Origin: Allobaculum sp. Allo2
GTDB taxonomy: Bacteria > Bacillota_I > Bacilli_A > Erysipelotrichales > Erysipelotrichaceae
Assembly: GCF_022701175.1 (NCBI RefSeq)
Contig: NZ_CP078088.1
Location: 744,001 to 808,000 of the forward strand
Reading direction: 5' to 3'
Length of the DNA: 64,000 nt
A model generated the notes under the pieces. The model worked only from the letters and a program-made list of their open reading frames with translations, had not been told where the DNA came from and did no database searches. Of this stretch, positions 1-16,221 are shown in pieces. Both the position numbers and the translations under genes were made by a program. How positions within the stretch are numbered: position 1 is the first letter of the stretch; each line of letters opens with the position of its first letter.

Positions 1-2373
<2,373 letters not shown>

Positions 2374-2485
2374 TAAGATTCGAGAAAGCTATACGCAAGA
2401 AGCCACTACGAAACCAACGATCGCGTTAGATCGTTATGTTAGAAGACTGATGTTTGTTTTTGGAAGATCCATTCAGAAAATCTAA

Positions 2486-2594
2486 GTATGGTGACGATAG
2501 CCTGCAGGATACACCCAGAAACATATCGAACCTGGCCAGTTAAGCTGCAGAACGCCGACAATAGCCGCAAGGCAAAGATAGGAAGCTGCCAGAC
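2486..2594 (+). rRNA. rrf: 5S ribosomal RNA, locus 1
   Basis: About 109 nt with the 5S pattern: GGTGACGATAGC near the 5' end, the GGATACACCCAGAAACAT loop-B/C segment, GAACCTGG, and a 3' AGGAAGCTGCCA strand that pairs with the 5' end. It is identical to the copy at 29581-29689. Ends were set by helix I pairing and are good to a few bases. Confidence 0.9.
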
Positions 2595-2602
2595 AAAATG
2601 AA

Positions 2603-2648
2603 ATCCCCGAAAGATAAAGGAGAAATCCGATATCGTTCGGGGATTTTT
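2603..2648 (+). terminator. rRNA operon terminator, locus 1
   Basis: A 14-bp stem (ATCCCCGAAAGATA paired with TATCGTTCGGGGAT, one mismatch) is followed by TTTTT. It begins 8 nt after the 5S end. The same hairpin follows the other 5S gene, and a close relative follows the orphan 23S. Confidence 0.85.
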
Positions 2649-2910
2649 CTGTTTTCGGGGCCGTATGCGTTTCAAATTGAAATCGACGGTTTGAAAAAGG
2701 AGCAGCGAGAATTGACGGGAAGCGGATCAAAAGGCAAGAACGTCTTCTTTGTGGAAGAAATCCAGAAGGCCCGGAAGCGGGGATGGATGCGCGTTTGAGG
2801 CAAAGCGGTTCGTTGTGTCCCGGAAAGGGAACTGCTATTCTGAATTTCAGGGGATATGAAAAACGGAGGAATCTATGGATTCTCTCCATCCCCAAAAAGG
2901 AAAATACGAA

Positions 2911-4089
2911 ATGGATAATTTTATTTATAATCTGCCGACCAAAGTATATTTTGGTCCCGATCAGCTCCAGCATCTTGGCGAGGAGGCTGCAAAGTACGGC
3001 AAGAACGTACTGTTCTGTTATGGAGGCGGTTCGATCAAGAAGAACGGTCTGTATGACAAAGCCATGGCTTCCCTGAACGAAGCGGGTCTTCACGTAACCG
3101 AACTCAGCGGGATTGAGCCAAACCCGAAAATTGAGTCCGTGTACAAAGGGGCTGAATTATGCAAGGAAAACCACATCGACTGCGTCGTTGCGGTCGGGGG
3201 CGGATCAGTCATTGACTGCGCCAAAATTATCGCGGCTGCCGCCTGTGTGGATTTTGATCCCTGGGAATTTTTCTCGAAGAAAACTCCAATTGAAAAAGCA
3301 CTTCCGGTAATTGATGTGCTCACTCTGGCAGCCACCGGAACGGAAATGGATGACTGCGCCGTGATTTCCAACCCTGAAACGGTGGATAAAATGGGTGCGG
3401 CGTCTCCGGCTCTGATCCCGAAGGTTTCCTTCATGGATCCAGCCGTTACCTTCTCTGTTCCGGCCTATCAGACGGCAGCGGGCAGTGCAGATATTCTGAA
3501 CCATATTATGGAAGACTATTTCGCACCGCGTCCGAATCTCTTCATGCTGGACCGGTTCATGGAAGGACTGATGCAGACGGTGATCCGCTACGCACCGATC
3601 GCTATGGAAGATCCCGAAAACTACGAAGCCAGAGCCAATCTGATGTGGGCGTCTTCGTGGGCCATTAACGGCTTCAACCGCGGTGCCAATCCGAAAGTCT
3701 GGTCGATGCATCCCATTGAACATCAGCTGACAGCCAACTACGGCATTACCCACGGTCATGGTCTGGCCATCGTCACCCCGCGCTATCTGCAGTACGTTCG
3801 AAATGAAAAGACCATGCCGCGTCTGGTGGAGTTTGGCGTTCGGGTATGGGGCATTGATCCAGCGCTGAGCGATGACGAAATTGTGGATCAGGCGATCGCG
3901 AAAACAGAAAACTTCCTGTTTGATCAGCTGAAGCTGACCGACAATCTGAAGGGGTTTGGCGTCAGTGAAGACCGCTTTGATGCCATGGCAGAGAAAGCCT
4001 GCAAGAAGGGGATTATCCATGGATTTTTCGATCTGGGCAAAGAAGACATCAAGGCCATTTATCAGGCCTGCATGGAACCGCATGCCTGA
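2911..4089 (+). CDS. YqhD-type iron-containing alcohol dehydrogenase (NADPH-dependent aldehyde reductase)
   Basis: A 392-residue cytosolic oxidoreductase of the Fe-ADH family that would reduce short-chain aldehydes to alcohols with NADPH. It aligns throughout with E. coli YqhD as I recall it: YGGGSIKKNG near residue 37 (dinucleotide phosphate site), GIEPNP, VAVGGGSVID (GGGS 96-99), and metal ligands D194, H198, H267 and H281 at the same numbers as YqhD. That numbering is why I chose this ATG. An in-frame ATG at 2875 behind GGAGG would add 12 hydrophilic residues and cannot be excluded. This is one of the few genes here with no frameshift. It lies upstream of the GH95 glycosidase gene with its own spacer. 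A role in disposing of sugar-derived aldehydes such as lactaldehyde is inference only. Confidence 0.92.
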   Translation: MDNFIYNLPTKVYFGPDQLQHLGEEAAKYGKNVLFCYGGGSIKKNGLYDKAMASLNEAGLHVTELSGIEPNPKIESVYKGAELCKENHIDCVVAVGGGSVIDCAKIIAAAACVDFDPWEFFSKKTPIEKALPVIDVLTLAATGTEMDDCAVISNPETVDKMGAASPALIPKVSFMDPAVTFSVPAYQTAAGSADILNHIMEDYFAPRPNLFMLDRFMEGLMQTVIRYAPIAMEDPENYEARANLMWASSWAINGFNRGANPKVWSMHPIEHQLTANYGITHGHGLAIVTPRYLQYVRNEKTMPRLVEFGVRVWGIDPALSDDEIVDQAIAKTENFLFDQLKLTDNLKGFGVSEDRFDAMAEKACKKGIIHGFFDLGKEDIKAIYQACMEPHA

Positions 4090-4463
4090 AGCTGCGTAAA
4101 CCATCGGATCATTCAAACCGGGATTAACGCTATCCCGTAAATAAAAATCACTGTATAAGACGTGTTAAAACTATCCATCAGTTCTGTAAGAATTGGCGAT
4201 GGGGAGCTTTTATTGTGCGGGCAAAATTTCATTGACACTGTTTCTTTTTCTGACGGAGAGCAGACGGAAGGTAAAGAAAACAAACCATAGCTCAGAAAAA
4301 CTGATTTGGAAGGCGGAGAGTTTCAAAAACAGGCTTAATTCAAACGCTTACATCCCCTATACTGTTATCAAGGCAAATCTGTCTTCTCATTCGGGCGAAA
4401 TTTCGGAAGACGGAGGTAGCCATACGTTTTTATGAGAAAAATGACAAACGGAAAGGAAATTCT
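4090..4463 (+). other. intergenic region with GH95 promoter candidate
   Basis: No convincing gene. A small hairpin (CGGGAT/ATCCCG, 4119-4137) without a U-tract follows the dehydrogenase. The second half holds a TATACT -10 candidate at 4359-4364 and a cre-like palindrome just upstream, then the ribosome-binding site of the GH95 gene (GGAAAGGAAA before ATG 4464). Confidence 0.6.
4338..4352 (-). promoter_or_regulatory. cre-like / LacI-family operator upstream of GH95
   Basis: On the minus strand this reads TGTAAGCGTTTGAAT, close to the CcpA cre pattern TGWAANCGNTNWCA, and lies immediately upstream of the TATACT -10 candidate. A very similar site (TGTAAGCGCTTAA) sits at the GH89 promoter. Binding by CcpA or a local LacI-family regulator is inferred. 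Confidence 0.4.
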
Positions 4464-7400
4464 ATGAGTAAAAAGTTTTTAAACGCTGCTCAGCATCCCT
4501 TCTTGCGGCTGCTATGTCTGCGGGCTTGATTACTCCTGCCCTTGCGGCAGATCCTCAGACTCCGGAAGAACCTTCACAGGGAAACTCTGAAGCAGCAAGC
4601 CTTCCGAAAAATGAGATCTTTTTGATGAACCGGCAAGCCAGGGCAATCTTCCTGGGGAGCAGGTGCATGGGCAGGAAGCTATGAGGGTGCGAACCGCTGG
4701 CAGCAGCGGATTCTGCCAATCGGCAACTCCCTGATGGGCGGCAGCGTCTATGGCGAATACGATTGCGAGCGCATTGTGCTCAACCAGAAAACTGTATGGA
4801 ACGGCGGACCTTCCAGCACACGTCCAGACTACAACGGCGGCAATATCGCTTCCGTAGACGGAACCTCGATGTCAGAGATTTATAAGGAAGCGGTAGAAAA
4901 GTTTAAAACCAATGCAAGTGATCGCGACGCCTGGGCTAACAAGCTGGTTGGTTCTTCCAATGGATATGGTTCCTATCAGCGCCTTGGCGATATTTATATT
5001 AATATGGACCGCGATTACCTCAGCGAAGAATGGGAAGAGTACTGGAGACAGTACTGGGCGACCGGTACAGAGAAAATTGACGACCGCAACACATCCATTA
5101 CCTATACAGGATGGAATGACTGGGCCAAAGGCGAATCCTGGTATGAGGGCACGGAAAAATATACGGAAACGGTAGGGGCCACGCTGGAAATGAAGTTTAC
5201 CGGTGTTGCCATTCGAATGATCGGCTGCTCTAACAACACCATGGGCTACATGGATGTTTCCATTGACGGTAAAACAGTTGCTGAAAATGTCGACCTGAAA
5301 GCCATTGGCGGCGGAGACGGGCAGACTCTCTTCTCGATTGCGGATCTTGAAGAAGGCGAACACACGATTAAGATCGTCAATAAAGAACCTCTTTCCGGCA
5401 CCGCAAAGAAGATTTCCTACGACTATTTTGAAGTGAAATCTTCGAGCGCCTCTTCAACACAGACACAGGAACTCGATCTCAATCCAGGCAACGCTTCCGA
5501 AACCGGTATTCAATATACTGGCGGCTGGGGTACCTGGGATCGTACAAAGGATACGGGAAACGGTGTTGGCTGGCTGAACAAAGATGAGATGTTCATCGAA
5601 AACAGTTCTGGCGCATCCATTGAATACACCTTTACTGGAACTGGTATTGCCCTGTACGGCGGTAAACACAGTGCAGACAATATGGGTTCTTTTACGTGGA
5701 AAATTGATGACGGCGAAGCGAATACGGTGAACACGAAAAAGACTCTGGAAATATTGAAATTGTTGAACTCTTCTCTGACCAGAATCTGACGAATGGCGAG
5801 CATACCGTAACGATTACCGGCGTGTCCGGAAAACTGTCTTTGGACCGTCTGGTTGTCACAAGTGTGGCAACAGGCGAAGACACTGGACCGCAGAAACCTT
5901 CCACAGAACCGGAAACCCATACGGAAGCGACGAACTATCGGCGCTGGCTGAATATCGATGATTCGATCGCCGGTGTGGAATACGATCGTGACGAAACACA
6001 TTACACGCGTGAATACCTTGCTTCTCATCCGGACAACGTGATCGCAATCAAGATGACTGCCTCAGGCGCGAAAAACTCGATTTCGACTATTCTCTGCCTT
6101 TCTCGGCTACCGAGGATAACAATTACGGAAAAACAGAAACCGTTACGGGAACAATCTCGGCAGACGGCAAGACAGGCAACCTGATTACCACGGGTGAAAT
6201 GTGCGATAACCAGATGAAACTGGCCGCTTCTTCCCGCGTGATCGTGAACGCCGGAACGGTAACCTATAACGAAGATCATGAGCGGCTGGAAATTCGCGGC
6301 GCAACGGAAGCAGTGATTTATGTCAGTGCGGCAACCGACTACGAAGATAATTATCCAACCTATCGAACCCGTGAAACGGATGAGCAGGTTCTGGCCCGTG
6401 CCCAGCGCGATGTCGATGGAGCAACGGCCAAAGGCTATGACAAAGTCAAAGCGGATCACGAAGCCGACTATAAGAACATTTACGATCGCGTAAAACTGAA
6501 TCTTGGTCAGACCAAACCGGATCTTGCCAACGACGACCTGCTCGCAGCGTATAACGCCAGCAACTCCACTCTGACCGAAAGCGAAAAACGGTACTGCGAA
6601 CAGCTGCTGTTCCAGTACGGCCGCTATTTGCAGATTTCTTCTTCCCGTGAAAACGCCGAAGGACGAGACGATCAGGACCTGCCGGCAAACCTGCAGGGTG
6701 TATGGAGCATTTATGACGGAGCAGTGGGCAATGTTCCATGGGGCGCTGACTACCATATGAACGTTAACATGCAGATGAACTACTGGCCGACCTATTCTGC
6801 AAACATGGCAGAGTGCGCGATTCCGATGATCGATTATGAAGACGGTCTGCGTGAACCAGGACGCGTTACCGCATCGACTTATTTTGGTATCGATAACTCG
6901 GACGGCAAGCAGAACGGCTACACCGCCCATACACAGAACACGCCGTTTGGCTGGACTTGCCCAGGCTGGGCCTTCAGCTGGGGCTGGTCGCCGGCAGCTG
7001 TACCCTGGATGCTTCAGAACGTATATGAATACTATGAATACGGACAGGACGTTGACTATCTGAAGGAAAAGATTTTCCCAATGATGGATGAACAGGCGAA
7101 ACTGTACGAACAGATTCTTACCGAAATCACTTATGATAACGGCAAGACCCGCCTGGCCACTGCGCCATCCTATTCTGCTGAACACGGACCGTACACAGCA
7201 GGCAACGTTTACGAAAATACACTGTACTGGCAGCTGTTTAACGACTGCTGCGAAGCCGCTGAAGCGATTAACGCCAAATATCCCAACACAGTAAGCGCAG
7301 AGCGCATTGCCAAGTGGCAGGATATTATGGAAAAACTGGATCCGATCGAAGTCGGAGCCAGCGGACAGATTAAAGAATGGTATAACGAAACGACGCTCGG

Positions 7401-9477
7401 TTCTCTGGGAGAACGCGGACACCGGCATATGTCCCATCTGCTTGGATTGTTCCCAGGCGATCTGATCAACAGCGATAATCCGACCTATCTCGAGGCCGCA
7501 AAAGTATCTCTGCGTGACCGCGGCGATAACGCGACCGGCTGGGGCATGGGTCAGCGCCTGAACGCATGGGCTCGTGTTAAAGACGGCAACCATGCAATGA
7601 CTCTGATCAAGAGTCTGTTCAAAAACGGCATGTATGTGAACTTCTGGGATGCTCACGCGCCGTTCCAGATTGACGGAAACTTCGGCTATACCTCTGGTAT
7701 CGTTGAAATGTTAATGCAGTCCAATGCGAGCACGATCGAACTGCTCCCTGCCATTCCTGACGAATGGGCAGACGGCTCGGTAGACGGAATTGTCGCCCGC
7801 GGCAATTTCGAACTCGATCTCGACTGGGAAGACGGTGAACTTACCGATGTTGAAGTTCTTTCCAAGAGCGGAAATGTCTGCAAGCTCAACAACCCGGCGA
7901 TCAGACCGGAAACCGTAGCCGTAGTCGACTCTGAAGGAAACAATGTGGAGGTTACAGCGGTTGAAGGCAAAGATCACGCCATTCAGTTCGATACCGAAGC
8001 CAATGAAACCTACACCCTGACCGTAAAAGAAGTGGAAGCCTCCAGCGTTTCGATGAGCGCAACTGCTGAAACCATAACGGCCGGCACGCCAGTTACGTTC
8101 ACTCTGAATGCGACACCAGAAGGCGCCGCCATTAAGAGTGCGACCTGGAGTGCTGTCGATGCACAGAATGCAGCCGTTGCAGGCGTAACCGTTACACCGG
8201 CAGCCAACGGCGCATCCGCATCCGTAAGCGTAGATGCATCGGTAGCCAACGGCACCGTCATCACCGTTAAAGCAGCGAATGTAAATGGAAATGCATCCCT
8301 TACTGCCAGCAAGACCATTACCGTTCTGGCAGCCGATGCCAAGACGATCATCGAACTGGGCAAACACAAATTTGTCACAACACTCCCGTCCACAGGCGAA
8401 CTGGAAACACAGGATGGCGAACAGGTTCTCACAGGCTCTATGGACCTGAACGATCCAGAACGCAAAGTGACAAACGCCTTGACCAGCGGCGGCAGCTACA
8501 CCGTCAGCGCCCGTCTGTATGTTCCAGATGATGTATACGATAAATCCGCAGGCGTATCGGATGATGGAAAATACAACTCCATCGTATCGATTGGCGATGA
8601 CGCGTTCGCGATGCGTTTCTATACGTATCTGAACAATGACACCACCTTCTTCCAGGCTTACGTGAAAACGGATTCCGGCTGGAAGACTGCGGGAAGTGAA
8701 GACCAGCTTCCAACGGACTTCTTCAATGCCTGGCATGAAGTAAGTGCTGTCTATAACAGCGAAGATCACACCATCACGACCGTGATCGACGGCAGACAGA
8801 TCGCTCAGGTTGACGCACCCGGCACTCTGTCCAGTTCAGACAAAGCTGTTGAAATTGGCCATATGTCCGATAAACCGGATCGTAAGAACGATCTGAAGTT
8901 CTCCAACATCAAGATCGTGAACAAAGCCCTGACGCCAGCAGAAATCCAGGCTGCTGCCGATGGTACAAGTACGCTTGAAGAAGAAAACGTACTGCTCTGG
9001 CTCGACTTTGCAGGACCAGCCGATGAAGCGCGCACCGCTCTCAATGCGGATCTGACCGAAGCCAATAAGCTCGTCGAAACGGATTACACCCCGGCAAGCT
9101 GGGAAGCCTTTGCGGATGCCAAAGAAAAAGCCGCTTCCATGAACAGCATTTATGCGACAGCGAAAAACCTGATGGATGCCAAAGCGGAACTGAAAGCCGC
9201 AAAAGACGCACTGGTACCAGCTGCCGCAGCTACCGTGGATACCACCCAGCTGAAGACCGCCAAAGATAAAGGCGCCCAGCTGAATCTGGCTGATTTCCAC
9301 ATGACCGAAGCCGAAAAGACCGCGTTCAACGCTCTGCTTGGCGAAGCACAGGCTCTCATCACGACGCCGACCACGCAGGAAGCAGTCAATGCGAAAGCCA
9401 AAGCGGTAAACGATGCGATTCTCGCTCTGCGCAAAACACCGAAAGCGTCCGCGCTTGGCGCTTTGAAAGGTGAATAG
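4464..9477 (+). CDS. secreted GH95 glycosidase (alpha-1,2-L-fucosidase type) with binding modules and FIVAR tail, frameshifted as sequenced
   Basis: Corrected length about 1672 residues. It starts with a signal peptide (MSKKFL, hydrophobic core, ALAAD cleavage). The GH95 N-domain begins near 4670 and is followed by two inserted beta-sandwich, galactose-binding-like modules (about 5090-5440 and 5500-5880). The GH95 catalytic core then carries the paired Asn motif HMNVNMQMNY (about 6755-6785), the SAEHGPY acid region (about 7172-7192) and QIDGNFG (about 7666-7686). These match the Asn/Asn, Glu and Asp catalytic residues of Bifidobacterium AfcA. The C-terminus has an Ig-like segment, a LamG-like domain (about 8340-8980) and two FIVAR units, with no LPXTG. 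Expected role: release of terminal alpha-1,2-fucose (or alpha-galactosyl-type sugars) from host glycans outside the cell. Five one-base losses restore the frame: A-run about 4481, T-run about 4619, G-run about 4656, A-run about 5740, A-run about 6072. L-galactosidase specificity is an alternative. Confidence 0.88.
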
Positions 9478-9711
9478 GCAGCCGGAATAAGCAAGCAGCC
9501 GGAATAAGCAAAAGGAAAGGAGAGTCGGGAACGATCGTAGGGATCGTTTGAAGGAATAAAGGGTATTCGAAGGAATAAAGGATAAATGGAAGAGGAAAAG
9601 AGAGTTATCTAAAATACGCCTCTTTTCCGTTCCTTCCTTCCGCTTCGTTCGCTCATGCCAATCCCTCTCTCCAAAACTGCTCGATTTCAATAAGGCTTTA
9701 AAAGAAAAACG

Positions 9712-9763
9712 AAGGGACTGTCGATCCCGCTGATGATTCGTATCAGCAGGACGACAGTCCCTT
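9712..9763 (+). terminator. strong hairpin downstream of GH95
   Basis: A perfect 12-bp outer stem (AAGGGACTGTCG with CGACAGTCCCTT) contains a second inner stem (GCTGAT with ATCAGC). There is only a short T-tract on the plus side and an A-rich tract on the other, so termination in either direction is possible. Confidence 0.5.
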
Positions 9764-9849
9764 TGCGTAATCACAGGAAGTCACAGCGGTTCTGGAAAGC
9801 CGTGCACAGCCTTCTCTGGCTAAATTCATTTTTGCGGACTGCCTGAATG

Positions 9850-9890
9850 GTTTTCGCTAATCAAAATGCTCGGTTTTGATTAGCGAAAAC
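9850..9890. repeat. perfect 17-bp inverted repeat
   Basis: The arms GTTTTCGCTAATCAAAA and TTTTGATTAGCGAAAAC are exact reverse complements separated by 7 nt. The right arm runs into AACGTTT, which resembles a LacI-family operator core. It could be a bidirectional terminator or an operator. Confidence 0.6.
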
Positions 9891-10197
9891 GTTTGGAGTG
9901 CTTTTCACGAATGAAAATAACGAAATCGGATGAGCGAATAGCAAAATTTTTCTATTCATGCATGAACCAGGGATTTTTGGATGAAGGGATCAACGAAGAA
10001 TGTACACCGCTTTAAACGTTCTGCCGCTTAGTGGCTGTCTGAATTGATGGCATGCAGGTAAAAGCGCGCGAAAAGAAAACTGTTTTTCGTGATCTTTTAC
10101 TCTTTTTGGAGAGAACACTTCAAAAAGGTGGAATCGGAAGCTGAGACTAAGGATTATTGTGAGCGAGAAAGGTGCATGTTTCCGGACTGCACTGGAG

Positions 10198-10220
10198 GAG
10201 TCACTCTGTGGCTCTTTTTA
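10198..10220 (+). terminator. small rho-independent terminator
   Basis: GAGTCAC pairs with GTGGCTC around a 3-nt loop and is followed by TTTTTAT. No gene ends directly upstream, so it may end a leader transcript or an unrecognised RNA. Confidence 0.55.
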
Positions 10221-10600
10221 TAGCCTGCCTATAAATGAATTTTTGTCCTTCTCCTTTTCTCACTCTGGCTTTTTCTCACTCTGGCTTTTATTCTGGCGAT
10301 AAAAATCTGAAAACTGTATCGCTTCAAATCCTGTTCGATTTATCGAAAAGGACAGAAATAGAATCCTCCTCGGGTTCTTTTACAAAGATGGAGTCAGGAA
10401 AAGTCGGGTATGAACCGGGCTTTTCTGCACGCATTTGTCAGAATTGATATAAAGAAAGGTCAGTCGGCTGTACGAATGAATCGGTTCTTTCCGATCTTTT
10501 GTGTCTGTATACGTTTTTCGCTGCCTTTTGAAAAACGGTCTTTATTATTCTTCTACGGGGAACTGGATCCCAATGGACAGCAGCCGGCTGGAATACAGTT

Positions 10601-11695
10601 ATGTCAAAAACTCCAATTACTACCGATGTTCGAAGCGGCGCGTCGACTTTAAATGAACTGCCAGAAATACTCAGAAAATACGGAACGAAAGTCCTTCTGG
10701 TTCACGGCCATCGGCCTGTGGAAGACGGCCTGCTGCAGACCGTACGTCTCCTTTTGAATGAAGCGGGATTCCCTCATGCCAATATGGGACAGATCCTGCC
10801 GAATCCTAAGTACGATTCCGTAGTACGCGGTGTTGAAATTGCCCGTAAGGAAAAGTGCGACATTATTCTTTCGCTTGGCGGCGGATCGACTTTGCAGTGT
10901 GCAAAAGGCATCGCCGGCGGGCTGGGCGTCAAAGGCGATCTCAAGGACCTCTGGAATGGAAAAAGAAACTGAAGAAAGCAGCGGTGATCGGTGCGGTTCT
11001 GACCGATCCAGCTTCCGGCAGTGAATTAGGCCAGAAGTGCACGCTCGTTCGCGGCGGAAAGCGGCATACGATGGTTTCTCCATTTTTCAAGAGTACTTTT
11101 GCGATTCTGGATCCTTGTGAGTCGCAGTATCCGTTTTATCCGACGATGAACCAGATTTTTATCCTGTACGCCCGCCTCTTTTTCGCCAGTCTGGTGTTAA
11201 AAGATGAACAGAAAACGCAGGCTCTGGAACTGCTGAAAAACTGGTCGATACCGCAGCTGCGCTTTCGCGCAATATTGGCGATATTGAGGCAAGAACCCAG
11301 CTGTTCAGTATCGGCTGCCATGCCCATAAAGATCTGAAGCTTCCGGAAAACCCCGTGGAGCCGATTGGCGAAAAATCGCTTTTAATGACTCTCTTCCAAA
11401 CGGCACCGGACAGTCCGTTCTCTTCTTCGCATGGCTGAATACGCTTGAGGATGCCGACAAGAACGAAGTCATTCATATCGCAAACACGCTCGCCCAGCAT
11501 ACGGGCAGTGATACGCAGGTGACGACATTTGAAGACGCACTCGCTTCTCTGAAAGCCGGCCTGGAGCCGACCAAAATTCCGCTGACGTTAAAAGAGAGCG
11601 GCCTGAAAGTACACAGGAAGAAACTGCTCGCTCTGGCGGAAAACAAGGAACAGAAAGCCATTCTGAAACAGGCGATCGAACTGGATGCCAGATAG
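10601..11695 (+). CDS. divergent Fe-ADH-family protein lacking the metal ligands, frameshifted as sequenced
   Basis: Corrected length 365 residues. The N-terminal half is recognisable as an iron-type alcohol dehydrogenase nucleotide domain: LLVHG near residue 33, LPNPKYDSV, then ILSLGGGSTLQCAKG, and later LTDPASGSELGQKC and FAILDP. The C-terminal half, where the family has the D-x3-H and paired-His metal ligands, instead reads YPTMNQIFILYARLFFAS and has no equivalent Asp/His cluster. It is therefore probably non-catalytic or uses another chemistry. Three one-base losses restore the frame: A-run about 10966, A-run about 11238, T-run about 11428. The drawn ATG has a weak ribosome-binding site. 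An upstream ATG at 10573 would give MDSSRLEYSYVK-TPITT if one A of the following run is surplus. It lies between the GH95 and GH63 genes. Confidence 0.7.
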
Positions 11696-12269
11696 TCGGC
11701 AAGAGTCGACGGCTGATTTGAGTCCAGTTTGAAAGAAATAGCGAAAAGACGCAGTGTTAAGGATTTACAGTCCTTGCACTGCGTCTTTTCGTCTGGAAAA
11801 ATCAGGAAGCAAAACGGATTGGGCTTCCGACCATTGGAACCCAGATCGACTGCCGCAGTCCAGAAAAAGAATGCGTTTTCGCATCGGACCGCAATCTGTT
11901 TTAATGGAACAATTGCGCCATTCAGAACTCTGGCGTGCGGCTGGACTTTTTTCAAACGAATCGTTTCAGGAAAAGAAATTCGGCTCTTTCTGGCCGGAGA
12001 ATTGCTTGCGGGAGAATGCGGATGCTGTGGGGATCTTGCACCTTTCAAAGTAAACAATCCCGGAAAAAGCAAACTTTTCTGACCAGATTCGACTAGCTTT
12101 AAAATTCGTTACCGCATTAAATTGACAAAGATAACATTCATCAAACACAGGTTGACGAAAATGTCTACGGACGGAAGTATAGATTCGAATGGAAAGGGAT
12201 TACATATCTGCCGAAAATATATTTGATTAGGAATGCCTTTTCAAAGAGAGTGAAAGAAAGGAAAAACAC
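11696..12269 (+). other. intergenic region
   Basis: It holds the terminator at 11742-11791. After that there is about 480 nt in which I see no gene. Two TTGAC(A/G) hexamers (near 12123 and 12153) are possible -35 elements for the GH63 gene, but no convincing -10 sits at standard spacing. The GAAAGGA ribosome-binding site precedes ATG 12270. Confidence 0.5.
11742..11791 (+). terminator. terminator after the Fe-ADH-like gene
   Basis: A perfect 15-bp stem (CGAAAAGACGCAGTG with CACTGCGTCTTTTCG). The right arm supplies TTTTC. It lies 46 nt after the stop codon. Confidence 0.75.
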
Positions 12270-15336
<3,067 letters not shown>

Positions 15337-15374
15337 TCCCAATTTCCAAATCGGATGAAACTCTGTAACTCTGA

Positions 15375-15407
15375 CCCGTTCAGTCAGAAAGCTGGACGGG
15401 CTTTTTC
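15375..15407 (+). terminator. terminator after GH63
   Basis: CCCGTTCAG pairs with CTGGACGGG (one G-U pair) around an 8-nt loop and is followed by CTTTTTC, 39 nt after the stop codon. Confidence 0.8.
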
Positions 15408-15513
15408 AATAGAAAACGCGTACGCAAAACTGGCAGCCTAGTCCGCAAAGCCAGCAGCCAGGGCTTAATTATACGGAAATTCTCTCCGCGATTTTCGAAG
15501 AATCGTTTTGCTG

Positions 15514-15570
15514 AACAGGACAGACTGCAACACGCTGAGTTTCATTTCAGCAATTGTGGTCTGTCCTGTT
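15514..15570. terminator. second long hairpin between GH63 and GH84
   Basis: A perfect 12-bp stem (AACAGGACAGAC with GTCTGTCCTGTT) holds a partly structured 33-nt loop and is followed by TGTTTCT. It is a likely backup or bidirectional terminator. Confidence 0.55.
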
Positions 15571-16221
15571 TGTTTCTATACACCGGATAAATAAGAAAGC
15601 TGCGGAATGAATTGTGAATATGTAAATCGAAAATTGCAACGAGTTTATAATTATTATGCTTGGATTTGGATATATGACTGAAAGGGGTAACATTTTTGCC
15701 CGATCGTATTGGAAAGGCAAACGAAAATCGTTAGACTGGAGATGGACTCTGAGGGAAGCTGAACATCTATTTCTTCTGTTCTAGTCCAGAAAAGGGGCCG
15801 TATCAAAGACGGGCCAATTTTCTGGGAGCGATAAGCGACAGATTTTCCCAAGGGAAATTCTGGAAACAGCAAAGCAAAAGGGCAGACCGGACATCGGGCG
15901 TCCGGCGTGAATGCGATTTTCGCATCCCCTCCCTCAATGCGAATACAGAGAAAAACAGGAACAGAAAGCAGGCAGGCCGATCGGGCAGATCGTTGTGCCG
16001 TCCTGGGGACTGTTCTTTCTATTGTTTATGGCCTTTTCCTATCGTTTATGGCCTTTTGCATTTTCGGTTCGATCGAAGCAACGGGCAAAAAGAAAATGCG
16101 AGATGAATATCATTTTTCTGTACGAAAAGACGCAAGTCTAAGGCGATCCGCCGACAGAGCGTTTCCGCCATGAATAAGGGCAGGCGGAAGAACATCTGGA
16201 CGCGGATAAGAAAGGATTGGA

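Larger units (their letters stand above)
9478..10600 (+). other. 1.1-kb intergenic region with hairpins and short direct repeats
   Basis: No gene supported. It contains a tandem GCAGCCGGAATAAGCAA (9478-9511), a hairpin of GGAAAAGAG/CTCTTTTCC around 9594-9628, the two larger hairpins annotated separately, a terminator near 10198-10220, and a repeated CTTTTTCTCACTCTGG-like segment near 10255-10290. Short open frames here have no domain signal. Confidence 0.55.
15337..16221 (+). other. intergenic region between GH63 and GH84
   Basis: After the terminator and the 15514 hairpin, about 650 nt remain without a gene I can support. A near-duplicate TTTATGGCCTTTTSC pair lies at about 16024-16057. A purine-rich AAGAAAGGATT precedes the GH84 start at 16222. 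Confidence 0.5.

Noticed and set aside
6025-7656. Open frame of about 543 codons on the minus strand opposite GH95
   Set aside because: It overlaps the conserved GH95 catalytic core, has no domain signal and reflects codon bias of the plus-strand gene. The same applies to the long minus-strand frames at 7711-8769 and 13229-14323.
10120-10220. T-box riboswitch before the Fe-ADH-like gene
   Set aside because: GGTGGAATCGG is only superficially like the T-box sequence, no specifier stem is visible, and the nearby terminator arm does not overlap it.
10235-10652. Two short plus-strand open frames before the Fe-ADH-like gene
   Set aside because: They cover a repeat-rich intergenic segment, have no ribosome-binding sites and no domain signal.
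15907-16173. Short open frame upstream of GH84
   Set aside because: Low-complexity translation, no ribosome-binding site and no conserved pattern; it looks like random open frame in intergenic DNA.
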